Made by a program: the position numbers and the translations under genes
Part shown: one piece after another, positions 9,227 to 17,296 of the stretch
How positions within the stretch are numbered: the stretch's first letter is position 1
Layout: each line of letters opens with the position of its first letter
Source of the DNA: Flavipsychrobacter sp.
Lineage (GTDB): Bacteria; Bacteroidota; Bacteroidia; Chitinophagales; Chitinophagaceae
DNA: 46,045 bases
NCBI GenBank assembly: GCA_025963465.1
Contig: JAOQAP010000192.1
Span: 1-46,045, forward strand
Reading direction: 5' to 3'
The notes under the pieces: generated by a model
Seen by the model: the letters and a program-made list of their open reading frames with translations, nothing else
The model's database searches: none
What the model was told of the DNA's origin: nothing

Positions 9227-9943
9227 TTAGAACCGCACATTGACAAATAGCACTACCGGCAAGCTGAATGACACTACTTTTAAGTAATTGCTCACTTTGG
9301 GTGCATTAGAAACGCCGTCTATCCGTATCAGGTTGCTCTGGGTGCCTGTCACATAGTAAAAACTGGCTTCCGTACCTATCAACACCCTTTGGCTGATAGC
9401 ATATCGCAGCCATCCCTGCGGCCCTCCGCCTTTACTGCTTACTGTTGTTTTTGTATCTGTTGTTCGTATTACGGTTGTAGTGCCGCCACTAAAGCCTGTG
9501 CTTGTGATCACACTTACCATGCTTGTGGTGTGGTCGTTGTCATTATTATACACACCGTCTATGCCTATTCCGGTTGTCCATTTTTTCGAGATTTTATAGG
9601 CTCGCTCTATACCTATTCTTGCATGTACATCATCTAAATTGGTTTTTGTTGAGGTAATACCATCATTGCTGGACGAGGAGCGGTAATTATAGCCGACACC
9701 GACCCTTATTCCCCAACCTTTATTAGCTGAGTTAATGGAGTAGGTCAGTTGGTACGGATTGGTATTTGTTGATGTGGTGCTGCTGTTGAAATTAAGTATC
9801 TGCTTTACAAGGTCATTTACCTGCACGCCAATACTATGATTTATCTTTTTCTCTTTTTTTTCGCTCAATGTGTCTGATTGGGCCATAGAGGTAAGGGTAC
9901 ATCCGGAAAGAAGGATACCGGTGAGCATTATTTTTTTTAGCAT
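9227..9943 (-). CDS. Predicted outer-membrane beta-barrel protein
   Basis: A 238-aa exported protein with no recognised family. The N-terminus is a signal peptide and is ambiguous: LLSGC at 11-15 would fit a lipobox, while TSMA|Q at about 18-22 would fit signal peptidase I. The mature part is rich in Ser/Thr/Gly, shows alternating hydrophobic strands (WGIRVGVGYNYR, HARIGIERAYKISKKWTTGIGIDGVY, SFSLPVVLFVNVRF) and ends in Phe, as expected for an 8-10-strand barrel. Its ATG overlaps the stop of the cytochrome c peroxidase gene by one base (TAATG), so translation is probably coupled and the two proteins may act together at the envelope. Confidence 0.65.
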   Translation of the reverse strand: MLKKIMLTGILLSGCTLTSMAQSDTLSEKKEKKINHSIGVQVNDLVKQILNFNSSTTSTNTNPYQLTYSINSANKGWGIRVGVGYNYRSSSSNDGITSTKTNLDDVHARIGIERAYKISKKWTTGIGIDGVYNNDNDHTTSMVSVITSTGFSGGTTTVIRTTDTKTTVSSKGGGPQGWLRYAISQRVLIGTEASFYYVTGTQSNLIRIDGVSNAPKVSNYLKVVSFSLPVVLFVNVRF

Positions 9944-11097
9944 TATTTTACTTTAAAAGGGTTAGCAAATTTGGGGTCAGATACAACGTCAAAGTCAGTC
10001 ATAGTTTGAAGGAAAGCAATAAGCGCCTGCTTATTGTTGTCATTGATATTCATCTGCATAGGATGGCCTGCACTGTCGGTCAATTCTCTGTCAAGGTTCG
10101 GGCTGTTTTGAATGCCATGGCTGTAATGGTCTATTACCTCATCTAATGTCTTATAGCGCCCGTCATGCATGTATGGGGCTGACAGTGCGACATTCTTGAG
10201 CTTAGGAACTTTAAATTTTCCATTGTCATAGGTATCACCTGTTATAGTACCACTGCCGTTATCAACATATACTGCGTCAAGTCCTATGTCTCGCATGTCG
10301 CTTATGCTATAGAAGTTAGTAAAAATATGGTGGCATCCTTCACAATTGTAGGTATTCGTAAAGAGATTAAAACCTGCAAGCTCTTGTGTTGTGAGTAAAC
10401 CTGTTGCAGCAGCTGCAATAGAGCTACTGGTAATCATGTTTGAAGTGAGTCTTTTAGCGAATAGGTCAAAGCGGCTGTTATTGGATTGAATGGAAATAAT
10501 GAAAACAGATACAGCGTCAGCTATTCTTTGGCTGGTTATCTGGGTATCGCCATAAGCATTTTTAAATAGCGCAGAATAATAGGGTAGTGCCGATAGTTTT
10601 GATGGCAGAGAATTAAAATCGTCGATTCCCATTTCTACATGATTGGTTACCGGGCGGGAAATAAGGTTGGTCAATAATATTTCCCGACCATCCCAGAACA
10701 GCGGGATCATGTTCATGCTTTTTACATTAGATCTGGGTTGGTCGCCAAGCAGGTTGGCGATCATCGGCGAGTTCCTTTTTGTAAGCCGTCCTTCATAACC
10801 TGTACTAAATGCTACATTGTCCGCAAAGGATGCCGACTGTTTATGACAGGAACCGCACGATATTGCATTATTAAGGGACAGGTGTGAATCATAAAATAAT
10901 ACCCGCCCTAATGTTGCAACGTAATTGCTGTTACGGCTGGCGAAGCCTGAATCAGCAAAGTGGTAATTGTCAACAGTTGGCGGCAGATCAAGGTATACTG
11001 TACCTGTAGTTAATGTCGTTTCATCTGAATGCTTCTTGCAGGAATAAACAACAACTACCAGCAGCACAATGGCGAGCGTCGTGATGGTCTTTTTCAT
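9943..11097 (-). CDS. Di-heme cytochrome c peroxidase (MauG/CcpA family) lipoprotein
   Basis: A 384-aa exported di-heme protein. Residues 1-20 form a lipoprotein signal (LLVVVVYSC, Cys20). Two c-type heme sites are seen: CGSCH (81-85) and CEGCH (252-256). Other family marks are LGRVLFYDSHLS, the IPLFWDGRE segment and the C-terminal SAPYMHDGRYKTLDEVIDHYSHG. Such enzymes reduce H2O2 with electrons from small cytochromes, or in the MauG branch oxidise protein substrates; here anchoring by lipidation points to a periplasm-facing membrane location. It is coupled to the barrel gene after it (TAATG). The specific substrate is not evident. Confidence 0.9.
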   Translation of the reverse strand: MKKTITTLAIVLLVVVVYSCKKHSDETTLTTGTVYLDLPPTVDNYHFADSGFASRNSNYVATLGRVLFYDSHLSLNNAISCGSCHKQSASFADNVAFSTGYEGRLTKRNSPMIANLLGDQPRSNVKSMNMIPLFWDGREILLTNLISRPVTNHVEMGIDDFNSLPSKLSALPYYSALFKNAYGDTQITSQRIADAVSVFIISIQSNNSRFDLFAKRLTSNMITSSSIAAAATGLLTTQELAGFNLFTNTYNCEGCHHIFTNFYSISDMRDIGLDAVYVDNGSGTITGDTYDNGKFKVPKLKNVALSAPYMHDGRYKTLDEVIDHYSHGIQNSPNLDRELTDSAGHPMQMNINDNNKQALIAFLQTMTDFDVVSDPKFANPFKVK

Positions 11098-11165
11098 AAG
11101 ATAGGTTTAGATATAAGAGATTATCTGTAAAAGTAGTAAATTATTTAATGGATATTTTGCTCACC

Positions 11166-11804
11166 CTATATTAGTTTCGGCACATATACTACATACTTAT
11201 CTTCAAACGCCGGTTCCGGGAATATATTGTTCACCGCCCACATCTGCGTTATCTTTTTCATGCCACTATCGTTTATCTCGTTCCTCAGGTCGCCACCTTT
11301 CAGGCATATAAGGCCATTGGGCAGTTCATCGCTTTTTTGGCCTATACGCAATAGTGGGTTTATCCACCGCCACAGGTCGCCCAGTGGTGCTACCGCGCGG
11401 GATACTGCGTAGTCAAATTTTCTGTGTTTCTGTTCTTCTGCTCTTCCATGCACAGCAGTTACATTCTTTAACCCTACAGCATCAGCCACTTCCTGCACTA
11501 CTTTTATCTTCTTGCCTATACCATCTACCAGCAGAAAATCAACATTAGGATACATGATTGCCAACGGAATGCCGGGGAACCCGCCACCGGTGCCTATGTC
11601 TATTATTTCAGCTCCATCGTCAAAATTGCAAACCACCGAAATAGCCAGTGAATGCAGTACATGCCGCTCATACAGCGAGTCAATGTCTTTGCGCGATATT
11701 ACATTGATCTTTTCGTTCCATTCCTTATACAATCCCTCCAGTTGCCGGAACTGGTTCAATTGCTCTTCAGTAAAATCAGCGAAGTATTTTAGTATTATGT
11801 CCAA
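11166..11804 (-). CDS. rsmG: 16S rRNA (guanine527-N7)-methyltransferase RsmG
   Basis: A 212-aa Rossmann-fold methyltransferase that adds a methyl group to N7 of G527 in 16S rRNA. The SAM-binding motif is IDIGTGGGFPGIPLAI (68-83), followed by FLLVDGIGKKIKVVQEVADAVGL and the HGRAEE motif. The N-terminal NEKINVISRKDIDSLYERHVLHSL block is diagnostic. Its start overlaps the preceding glycosyltransferase gene by 10 bp, so the two are co-transcribed, although no functional link is evident. Confidence 0.95.
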   Translation of the reverse strand: MDIILKYFADFTEEQLNQFRQLEGLYKEWNEKINVISRKDIDSLYERHVLHSLAISVVCNFDDGAEIIDIGTGGGFPGIPLAIMYPNVDFLLVDGIGKKIKVVQEVADAVGLKNVTAVHGRAEEQKHRKFDYAVSRAVAPLGDLWRWINPLLRIGQKSDELPNGLICLKGGDLRNEINDSGMKKITQMWAVNNIFPEPAFEDKYVVYVPKLI

Positions 11805-12913
11805 TGCTTTTTGTTTTTCCAGGTTATGTATGGCAGGAAGGCAAAGTTATATACCATCCACGCTATATCGAAGAATGGGAATAAATAAATAAGACTTTTT
11901 TCGTTCAGCTTATTGGCTGCTCTTGCCCATATCAGCCAATATACCCCGCAGCGTATGCCCATAACTATAAGCGCTGCATCCCGGCACGGTGTCGCCAGCA
12001 GTATGAAAAATGACAGCCACATGGCCGCGTGGCTTACCCCGTATGCCCCCAGTAGCAGCTTTATGTCGCTTTTGTAGTATTTTCCAGTAGATAAATGCCT
12101 TTGTTTCTGCGCTATCCAGCTACTTATGCTGGCTTTAGCTTCCGAGTAGGTAAAAGAAGTCGGCTCAACTACTATTGCAGTATTGTTAGCACTCCCGGTT
12201 ATACGCACCAGCAGGTCATCGTCGCCAGAGGGTAGGGCATTCCATAGTTCGCTTTTTTGTGCTTTTTGTAGTGCAGCCCTGGTACATGCCATATTGCGTC
12301 CCACAGCCATGTATGGCTTGCCTGCAAGTGTATAAGTGCTGTATTGTAAAAAGGAGTGTACAGTTTCCCAGCGTATAAAGGCATTGAGCAGCCCGCTTGC
12401 TTCATTATATCCGCCATATCCCGCTACTATCTCTTTCCCATTATGCAATGGCGCCACCATTTGCTTTAGCCATTGGTCACTTGCCGGCACACAATCAGCA
12501 TCAGTAAGCAGTAGCAGGTCATACTTTGCAATAGCTAACCCCTTGCTCAACGCAAATTTCTTTCCTTGCAGCTCCCGTTTGGCATCTTTTGCTATAATTA
12601 TGTCCCAAAGGTGGTCATACTCTAATTCAAGGTCCTGTAGTACCTGTGCTGTATGGTCATCGGAGGCATCATTTACCACTATCACCTCATACATGGGTTT
12701 GCCTGCCTCATTATGGTATTGCTGCAATAATATTCCCGGGAGGTTCTTTTTAAGGTGCTCTGCTTCATTCTTTGCACAGATAATGATACTTACCGGCTGC
12801 AAGCTATTGTTTTGTGCTTTAGAGGCAGGTAATGCAAATATCCGCACAAAGAAATACAGCGCATACAAGCACTGTATAATCACTACACAGATAAATAACC
12901 AGTAGAGTATCAC
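11795..12913 (-). CDS. Family 2 glycosyltransferase, membrane-bound
   Basis: A 372-aa GT-A glycosyltransferase. An N-terminal membrane helix (3-25) precedes the catalytic domain: VSIIICAKNEAEHLKKNL (41-58), VIVVNDASDDHT (78-89) and the metal-binding LLTDADC (136-141). The acceptor region around PSGDDDLLVRI fits the ED-type motif position. Two to three C-terminal hydrophobic helices follow. The layout suggests a processive or lipid-linked sugar transfer at the inner membrane. Donor and acceptor are unknown. It is the first gene of the unit with rsmG and has a promoter box 5 bp upstream of its start. Confidence 0.88.
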   Translation of the reverse strand: MILYWLFICVVIIQCLYALYFFVRIFALPASKAQNNSLQPVSIIICAKNEAEHLKKNLPGILLQQYHNEAGKPMYEVIVVNDASDDHTAQVLQDLELEYDHLWDIIIAKDAKRELQGKKFALSKGLAIAKYDLLLLTDADCVPASDQWLKQMVAPLHNGKEIVAGYGGYNEASGLLNAFIRWETVHSFLQYSTYTLAGKPYMAVGRNMACTRAALQKAQKSELWNALPSGDDDLLVRITGSANNTAIVVEPTSFTYSEAKASISSWIAQKQRHLSTGKYYKSDIKLLLGAYGVSHAAMWLSFFILLATPCRDAALIVMGIRCGVYWLIWARAANKLNEKSLIYLFPFFDIAWMVYNFAFLPYITWKNKKHWT

Positions 12914-12917
12914 CGGG

Positions 12918-12948
12918 CAAAGGTAACCGTCAAAATCGCTAAGACCAA
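12918..12948 (-). promoter_or_regulatory. Promoter of the glycosyltransferase-rsmG unit
   Basis: Minus-strand TTG (12946-12948), a 20-bp spacer and TACCTTTG (12918-12925), close to the TTTG-N19-TAnnTTTG Bacteroidota consensus. The box ends 4 bp from the ATG, implying a very short leader. Confidence 0.5.
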
Positions 12949-13021
12949 TCTCTTCTTTTACTTAAATAAAATTACATATAACTATCCTTTCGTAATTTTT
13001 CAGCAAATCCTCCAAACTCAT

Positions 13022-13029
13022 TACATTTG
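13022..13029 (+). promoter_or_regulatory. -7 promoter box of icd
   Basis: TACATTTG matches TAnnTTTG and leaves a leader of about 50 bases before the icd ATG at 13085. The -33 region is only T-rich, so this is a partial match. Confidence 0.4.
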
Positions 13030-13084
13030 AGCGGTTTTATAAAATAACACCCACACATACTAAAAACTTAAAAACTGATCAATA

Positions 13085-14311
13085 ATGGCAAAGATTAAAG
13101 TTGCAAACCCGGTCGTGGAACTGGACGGCGATGAAATGACCCGAATCATCTGGAAGTATATCAAGGACAAGCTGATACTTCCTTACCTCGACATTGATAT
13201 AAAATATTATGACCTCGGCATGGAGCATCGTGATGCTACCAACGACCAGGTAACTATAGATTCAGCAAATGCTATACGCCAGTATGGTGTTGGTATCAAG
13301 TGTGCAACTATCACACCTGATGAAGCGCGTGTAAAAGAGTTCAACCTGAAACAAATGTGGAAGAGCCCTAACGGCACTATCCGTAATATACTTGATGGTA
13401 CCGTGTTTCGCGAGCCTATCGTTATGAGCAATATCCCGCGCCTGGTGCCAAACTGGACAGCGCCTATCTGCATTGGCCGTCACGCATTCGGCGACCAGTA
13501 CCGTGCTACAGACTTCGTGGTAAAAGGTAAAGGTAAACTGACTGTGAAATTTGAAGGCGAAGATGGTAATGTGATAGAGCATGAAGTATACAACTTCAAA
13601 GGCGATGGCGTTGCATTGACCATGTATAATACAGATGAGTCTATCATGGGCTTTGCACGCTCCTGCTTCAATATGGCGCTGTCTAAAAAATGGCCGCTGT
13701 ACCTGAGCACAAAGAACACCATCCTTAAAAAATATGATGGCCGTTTTAAAGATATTTTTGAAGACATCTACAATAACGAGTTCAAGGCTGAATTTGAAAA
13801 AGCAGGTATCGAGTATGAGCACCGCCTTATTGATGACATGGTAGCGAGCGCGCTTAAATGGCATGGTAACTTTGTATGGGCATGTAAGAACTACGATGGT
13901 GATGTACAGAGCGATACAGTTGCACAGGGTTTCGGTTCACTCGGTCTTATGACCTCAGTGCTCGTAACACCTGATGGCAATACTATGGAGGCAGAAGCTG
14001 CGCATGGTACTGTTACGCGTCACTTCCGTGAGCATCAGAAAGGTAATCCTACTTCTACCAATCCAATTGCTTCCATCTATGCATGGACAAGAGGCCTGGA
14101 ATTCCGTGGTAAACTGGATAACAACCAGGAGCTGATCAAATTTGCACACGCGCTGGAAGCAGTATGTGTGGAAACAGTACAAAGCGGCAAGATGACAAAA
14201 GACCTTGCAGTTTGCGTACACGGCAATAAAGTGAAGCACGGTGAGCACTACCTGTACACAGAGGAGTTCCTTGATGCACTGAACGAAGGCCTGAAAGTAA
14301 AGCTGGGATAA
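13085..14311 (+). CDS. icd: NADP-dependent isocitrate dehydrogenase (homodimeric, IDH1-like)
   Basis: A 408-aa enzyme that oxidises isocitrate to 2-oxoglutarate with NADP+ in the TCA cycle. It belongs to the eukaryote-like homodimeric class rather than the E. coli Icd type: [20 protein letters not shown] at the N-terminus, [12 protein letters not shown] (72-83), [19 protein letters not shown] (94-112), and Arg132 within [11 protein letters not shown] at the same number as the substrate-binding arginine of human IDH1. [19 protein letters not shown] and [13 protein letters not shown] complete the C-terminal part. A strong terminator follows. The next 2-oxoglutarate-using enzyme subunit (E2) is encoded 1.2 kb away on the opposite strand. 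Confidence 0.97.
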   Translation: MAKIKVANPVVELDGDEMTRIIWKYIKDKLILPYLDIDIKYYDLGMEHRDATNDQVTIDSANAIRQYGVGIKCATITPDEARVKEFNLKQMWKSPNGTIRNILDGTVFREPIVMSNIPRLVPNWTAPICIGRHAFGDQYRATDFVVKGKGKLTVKFEGEDGNVIEHEVYNFKGDGVALTMYNTDESIMGFARSCFNMALSKKWPLYLSTKNTILKKYDGRFKDIFEDIYNNEFKAEFEKAGIEYEHRLIDDMVASALKWHGNFVWACKNYDGDVQSDTVAQGFGSLGLMTSVLVTPDGNTMEAEAAHGTVTRHFREHQKGNPTSTNPIASIYAWTRGLEFRGKLDNNQELIKFAHALEAVCVETVQSGKMTKDLAVCVHGNKVKHGEHYLYTEEFLDALNEGLKVKLG

Positions 14312-14333
14312 TCAGTATAGAATAACATTGAGT

Positions 14334-14361
14334 AAAAGCCCCGTGTAAGCGGGGCTTTTTT
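14334..14361 (+). terminator. Intrinsic terminator of icd
   Basis: A 10-bp stem (14334-14343 with 14350-14359), 6-nt loop and a run of six T. It lies 22 bp after the icd stop. Confidence 0.92.
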
Positions 14362-14430
14362 AGTGCGCTCGCAAGCGTTGTTGACCTTATTTTCTGACCA
14401 ACAGCGCTCGCGAAGGACAAAGAAATAATA

Positions 14431-14455
14431 GCTCCCCTTTAGGGGCTGGGGTAAA
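14431..14455. repeat. GC-rich interspersed repeat, short variant
   Basis: CTCCCCTTTAGGGGCTGGGG, a diverged relative of the 33-bp repeat at 1041 and 20179: inverted CCCCT/AGGGG arms, then a second G4 run. It sits just upstream of the gene at 14477. Confidence 0.5.
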
Positions 14456-14476
14456 ATAATTTGCTTATTTTTACTT

Positions 14477-14797
14477 ATGATCATCGGTATAGCAGGACCC
14501 TATTCAGCGCCTACAGAAGAGCAGCGCAACAAAAATTTCGAGGCCATGAACATTGCCGCGGCAAGAGTTTATGAAAAAGGCCACATCCCGTTCATTGGCG
14601 TGAACATGGCGCTGCCTGTTATTGGCCAGTCCAGCGTCAGCGACCCTTATGAAGCAGTAATGGCCATTTCTCTTGCCGTCATTGATAAGTGCGATGCGAT
14701 ATTGATGATCGGAGAGAGCAGGGGAGCCAACAGGGAAAAGGAAATATTAATAGCAAAAGGACTGCCAGTATATTATTCACTCGATCAAATACCATAG
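14477..14797 (+). CDS. DUF4406 / nucleoside 2-deoxyribosyltransferase-like protein
   Basis: A 106-aa small Rossmann-like protein. IIGIAGPYSAPTEEQRNKNFEAM at the start, and CDAILMIGESRGANREKEILIAKGLPVYY at the end with a Ser...Glu pair, match the DUF4406 / nucleoside deoxyribosyltransferase-like fold, which cleaves or exchanges bases on nucleosides or their analogues. Activity is inferred from the fold only. Its stop is 5 bp before the ATG of the VOC protein, so the two form a unit. Confidence 0.7.
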   Translation: MIIGIAGPYSAPTEEQRNKNFEAMNIAAARVYEKGHIPFIGVNMALPVIGQSSVSDPYEAVMAISLAVIDKCDAILMIGESRGANREKEILIAKGLPVYYSLDQIP

Positions 14798-14802
14798 AAA
14801 CC

Positions 14803-15180
14803 ATGCAGAAAGTAAATATTCCGGAAGGATACAACCAGGTAATGCCGTACCTGATCATAAAGGATGCCGCAGGTTTCCTTAAATTCACACAGGATGTTTT
14901 CGGAGCAGAGGAGCGCATGAAGCACATGCGCGATGAGCACATCATCATGCATGCCGAGATAAAGATAGGCGACTGCTCAATCATGTTTGCCGATGCTACT
15001 GATGAGTTCTCCTCAAGTACTGCCGGCATGTTCATCTATGTAGTCAATGCTGATGAAACCTATGCGAAAGCTCTGGCTGCAGGAGCCACCTCCGTTATGC
15101 CCATGTGCGACCAGCCCTACGGCAGAACCGGCGGTGTAAAAGACCCGCATGGTAACACCTGGTGGGTAACATCTGTGTAG
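14803..15180 (+). CDS. VOC family (glyoxalase/PhnB-like) protein
   Basis: A 125-aa single-module vicinal-oxygen-chelate protein. The start used is ATG 14803, giving MQKVNIPEGYNQVMPYLIIKDAAGF; the longer reading back to 14689 overlaps the preceding gene and is unlikely. Two beta-alpha-beta-beta-beta units are seen: PYLIIKDAAGFLKFTQDVFGAEE, and DETYAKALAAGATSVMPMCDQPYGRTGGVKDPHGNTWWV, the latter the typical PhnB-like DPxGNxW ending. Family members bind metal and act on small molecules or sequester antibiotics; the substrate here is unknown. Confidence 0.85.
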   Translation: MQKVNIPEGYNQVMPYLIIKDAAGFLKFTQDVFGAEERMKHMRDEHIIMHAEIKIGDCSIMFADATDEFSSSTAGMFIYVVNADETYAKALAAGATSVMPMCDQPYGRTGGVKDPHGNTWWVTSV

Positions 15181-15236
15181 GCGTGGCTCGGTTATTATAA
15201 GTATTGGTGAAACTTCACAATACTAAATCAATAATC

Positions 15237-15368
15237 ATGGGTATCTGGTCAATAACAGCAATATTAGTCGTCGTCGTGTTTCTTCTGTACAGAACAGGCC
15301 ACCACATTTATCATACCCACAAGGCAAAGAAGAGAACGAACTTCGATAAACAGACCCCAACTCATTAA
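15237..15368 (+). CDS. Small single-pass membrane protein (43 aa)
   Basis: A short reading frame starting ATG GGT ATC TGG. Residues 4-18 are a hydrophobic helix (WSITAILVVVVFLLY), followed by a basic, His-rich tail (RTGHHIYHTHKAKKRTNFDKQTPTH). It has a hairpin terminator 10 bp after the stop and sits 56 bp after the VOC gene. Composition and terminator support it as real, but no family is recognised. The His cluster (HHIYHTH, residues 22-28) could bind metal. Confidence 0.55.
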   Translation: MGIWSITAILVVVVFLLYRTGHHIYHTHKAKKRTNFDKQTPTH

Positions 15369-15377
15369 TAAAGCAAG

Positions 15378-15400
15378 AACGCCACTCAATGAGTGGCGTT
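15378..15400 (+). terminator. Hairpin terminator after the 43-aa protein gene
   Basis: Perfect inverted arms of 11 bp (15378-15388 with 15390-15400), followed by TTGTATAATTG. The stem is strong but the T tract is weak. Confidence 0.65.
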
Positions 15401-15429
15401 TGTATAATTGCTAAGTAAAATAAGGGGCA

Positions 15430-15477
15430 GCCCCGGAACAAGGTCCCGCTTCTTCAGCGGGAGGGGTTTGGGGTTTA
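15430..15477. repeat. GC-rich interspersed repeat, family B copy 2 (ends at the sucB stop)
   Basis: A GCCCCGGAACAAGGTCCCGC module, a hairpin (TCCCGCT/AGCGGGA around TCTTC) and a GAGGGGTTTGGGGTTTA tail; closely similar to 7504-7550. The final TTA of the element is the complement of the sucB TAA stop. Confidence 0.75.
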
Positions 15478-16695
15478 GATTTCCAGCAATGTCTTCACCG
15501 GGTCCTGTCCGAACAAAATCAGCTCCGGATTTTCCAGCAATTCTTTCACCCTCACCAGGAAGCCTACAGACTCACGGCCGTCAATGATACGATGGTCATA
15601 GCTTACTGCCAGGTACATCATCGGGCGTATCTCTACTTTGCCGTTGATGGCCATTGGCCTGTCCTGTATCTTGTGCATGCCCAGTATTGCAGACTGTGGT
15701 ATATTGATGATGGGTGTAGACATCAGTGAGCCAAACACACCACCATTGGTAAGTGTGAACGTACCACCAGCCATTTCATCAGGGCTTAATTTATTGTCGC
15801 GTGCTTTCTTCGCCAGTTCTACTACCTTCTTCTCTATATCGCTCATGCTCATGCTCTCCGCATTACGGATAACAGGCACTACCAGCCCTTTCGGTGCAGA
15901 TACCGCTATTGATATATCGCAGTAGTCATGATACACAAGAGAATCGCCGTCTATGTAAGCATTCACCGCAGGCCATTCCTGCAATGCGATACATGCTGCC
16001 TTGGTAAAGAACGACATAAAGCCCAGGTTCACACCATGAGACTCTTTGAACGTATCCTTATACTGCTTGCGTATATCCATGATACGGGTCATGTCCACCT
16101 CGTTGAACGTGGTAAGCATGGCCGTGCTGTTCTTTGCTTCTACCAGCCTGCGAGATACTGTCTTACGCAGGTTGCTCATTTTCTCACGGCGCTCTTCGCG
16201 GGTGAAAGCAGCTGCGCCGCTCTTGCGGCCCGGGTTAGCTATCGCATCCAGCACATCGTGCTTCATGATCCTGCCCATTGCTCCGCTGCCTTTTACTTCA
16301 GCAGGCTTCACTTGCTTGTCGGCCATTATAGCGTTAGCTACAGGCGTAGCCTTTACATCGCTCTGTGGTGCTTCAGCCTTTGGTGAAGCTGGAGCCGCAT
16401 TTTCAGTTTTCTTGGGTGCTTCTGCTTTTGGTGCAGGTGCCGCAGCGCCTTCAGGCTTTGCCGCAGTTTCATCTATCTTGCAGGCTACATCACCTATCAG
16501 CAGGGTATCACCTTCCTTAGCTACTAAATGCAGGGTGCCGGCCTTTTCAGCGGGCAGTTCAAACGTCGCCTTTTCTGACTCCAGCTCGCACAATACCTCA
16601 TCCATATTCACGTAATCACCCTCTTTTTTTAACCATTTCACCAGTGTTACTTCACTGATCGATTCTCCAACCGTAGGGATCTTTATATCTATCAT
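15475..16695 (-). CDS. sucB: 2-oxoglutarate dehydrogenase E2 (dihydrolipoyllysine succinyltransferase)
   Basis: A 406-aa E2 core enzyme that moves the succinyl group from lipoate to CoA. Domains in order: lipoyl domain with lipoyl-Lys42 in [10 protein letters not shown]; an Ala/Pro-rich linker (about 78-110); the peripheral subunit-binding domain ([22 protein letters not shown], about 116-137); and the catalytic domain with His368 and Asp372 in SYDHRIIDG. The EKATFEL lipoyl site and the [16 protein letters not shown] segment favour the succinyl over the acetyl enzyme. The E1 gene (sucA) is not next to it; the upstream neighbour is crcB. It has the clearest promoter in the window. Confidence 0.93.
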   Translation of the reverse strand: MIDIKIPTVGESISEVTLVKWLKKEGDYVNMDEVLCELESEKATFELPAEKAGTLHLVAKEGDTLLIGDVACKIDETAAKPEGAAAPAPKAEAPKKTENAAPASPKAEAPQSDVKATPVANAIMADKQVKPAEVKGSGAMGRIMKHDVLDAIANPGRKSGAAAFTREERREKMSNLRKTVSRRLVEAKNSTAMLTTFNEVDMTRIMDIRKQYKDTFKESHGVNLGFMSFFTKAACIALQEWPAVNAYIDGDSLVYHDYCDISIAVSAPKGLVVPVIRNAESMSMSDIEKKVVELAKKARDNKLSPDEMAGGTFTLTNGGVFGSLMSTPIINIPQSAILGMHKIQDRPMAINGKVEIRPMMYLAVSYDHRIIDGRESVGFLVRVKELLENPELILFGQDPVKTLLEI

Positions 16696-16722
16696 ATTAA
16701 ATGTGATTTATGCTGCGGAACG

Positions 16723-16754
16723 CAAAATTACCAAACAACCAACTATAAAGCAAA
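16723..16754 (-). promoter_or_regulatory. Promoter of sucB
   Basis: Minus-strand TTTG (16751-16754), a 20-bp spacer and TAATTTTG (16723-16730), a near-exact fit to the Bacteroidota primary sigma consensus. It leaves a leader of about 20-25 bases. Confidence 0.65.
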
Positions 16755-16811
16755 CGGATATTCACATTCCCTCTAAAAGTCATTTTTTGATAATATAATT
16801 GTTAGGCAAAC

Positions 16812-17189
16812 CTAAGCCCCCGTCAGCCATAGCCCCGCCCTGCACAGCAGTAGCCCTATTACCACGCTGGCACCTGTATATAAAAAAGCCGTTACTGATT
16901 GGCCCTTTTGCATGAGCGTTACGTTTTCAAGTGCAAAGGTAGAGAACGTAGTAAACCCGCCGCAGAAACCTGATGCCAGCAGCAGCATACCACCGTCCTG
17001 CAACCATTGGTTGCGCCCCATTAGCCCGAATAGGATGCCAATGAGTAATGAGCCAACAATATTGATAGTAAAAGTGCCGAACGGGAATGGATTACTGATA
17101 TACTTATTCATCAGCGTAGCTATACCGTATCGCGACATGCTTCCCGCAGCCCCGCCTATCCCCACCAGTAAAAAAGTCTTAATGTTCAA
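16812..17189 (-). CDS. crcB: Fluoride efflux channel CrcB (Fluc)
   Basis: A 125-aa four-helix membrane protein that exports fluoride. Family motifs are present: GGAAGSMSRYGIA (12-24), PFGTFTINIVGSLLIGILFG (36-55) and GFCGGFTTFSTFALE (73-87). Length and hydrophobicity are normal for a Fluc subunit, which works as an antiparallel dimer. No fluoride riboswitch was recognised in the roughly 100 bp upstream, so regulation is not evident. Confidence 0.95.
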   Translation of the reverse strand: MNIKTFLLVGIGGAAGSMSRYGIATLMNKYISNPFPFGTFTINIVGSLLIGILFGLMGRNQWLQDGGMLLLASGFCGGFTTFSTFALENVTLMQKGQSVTAFLYTGASVVIGLLLCRAGLWLTGA

Positions 17190-17296
17190 TCCTAATAAAT
17201 TTCACCACCAAATTACAAAAATTACTGCACTTAGGGCATGAGACGCTGTCAGCGACATACAGGAGTTGAGCCATTCAGCAATTGAGCCATTACGCA

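Noticed and set aside
17190-17296. Fluoride riboswitch upstream of crcB
   Set aside because: The conserved pseudoknot core of the crcB motif was looked for on the minus strand and not found.
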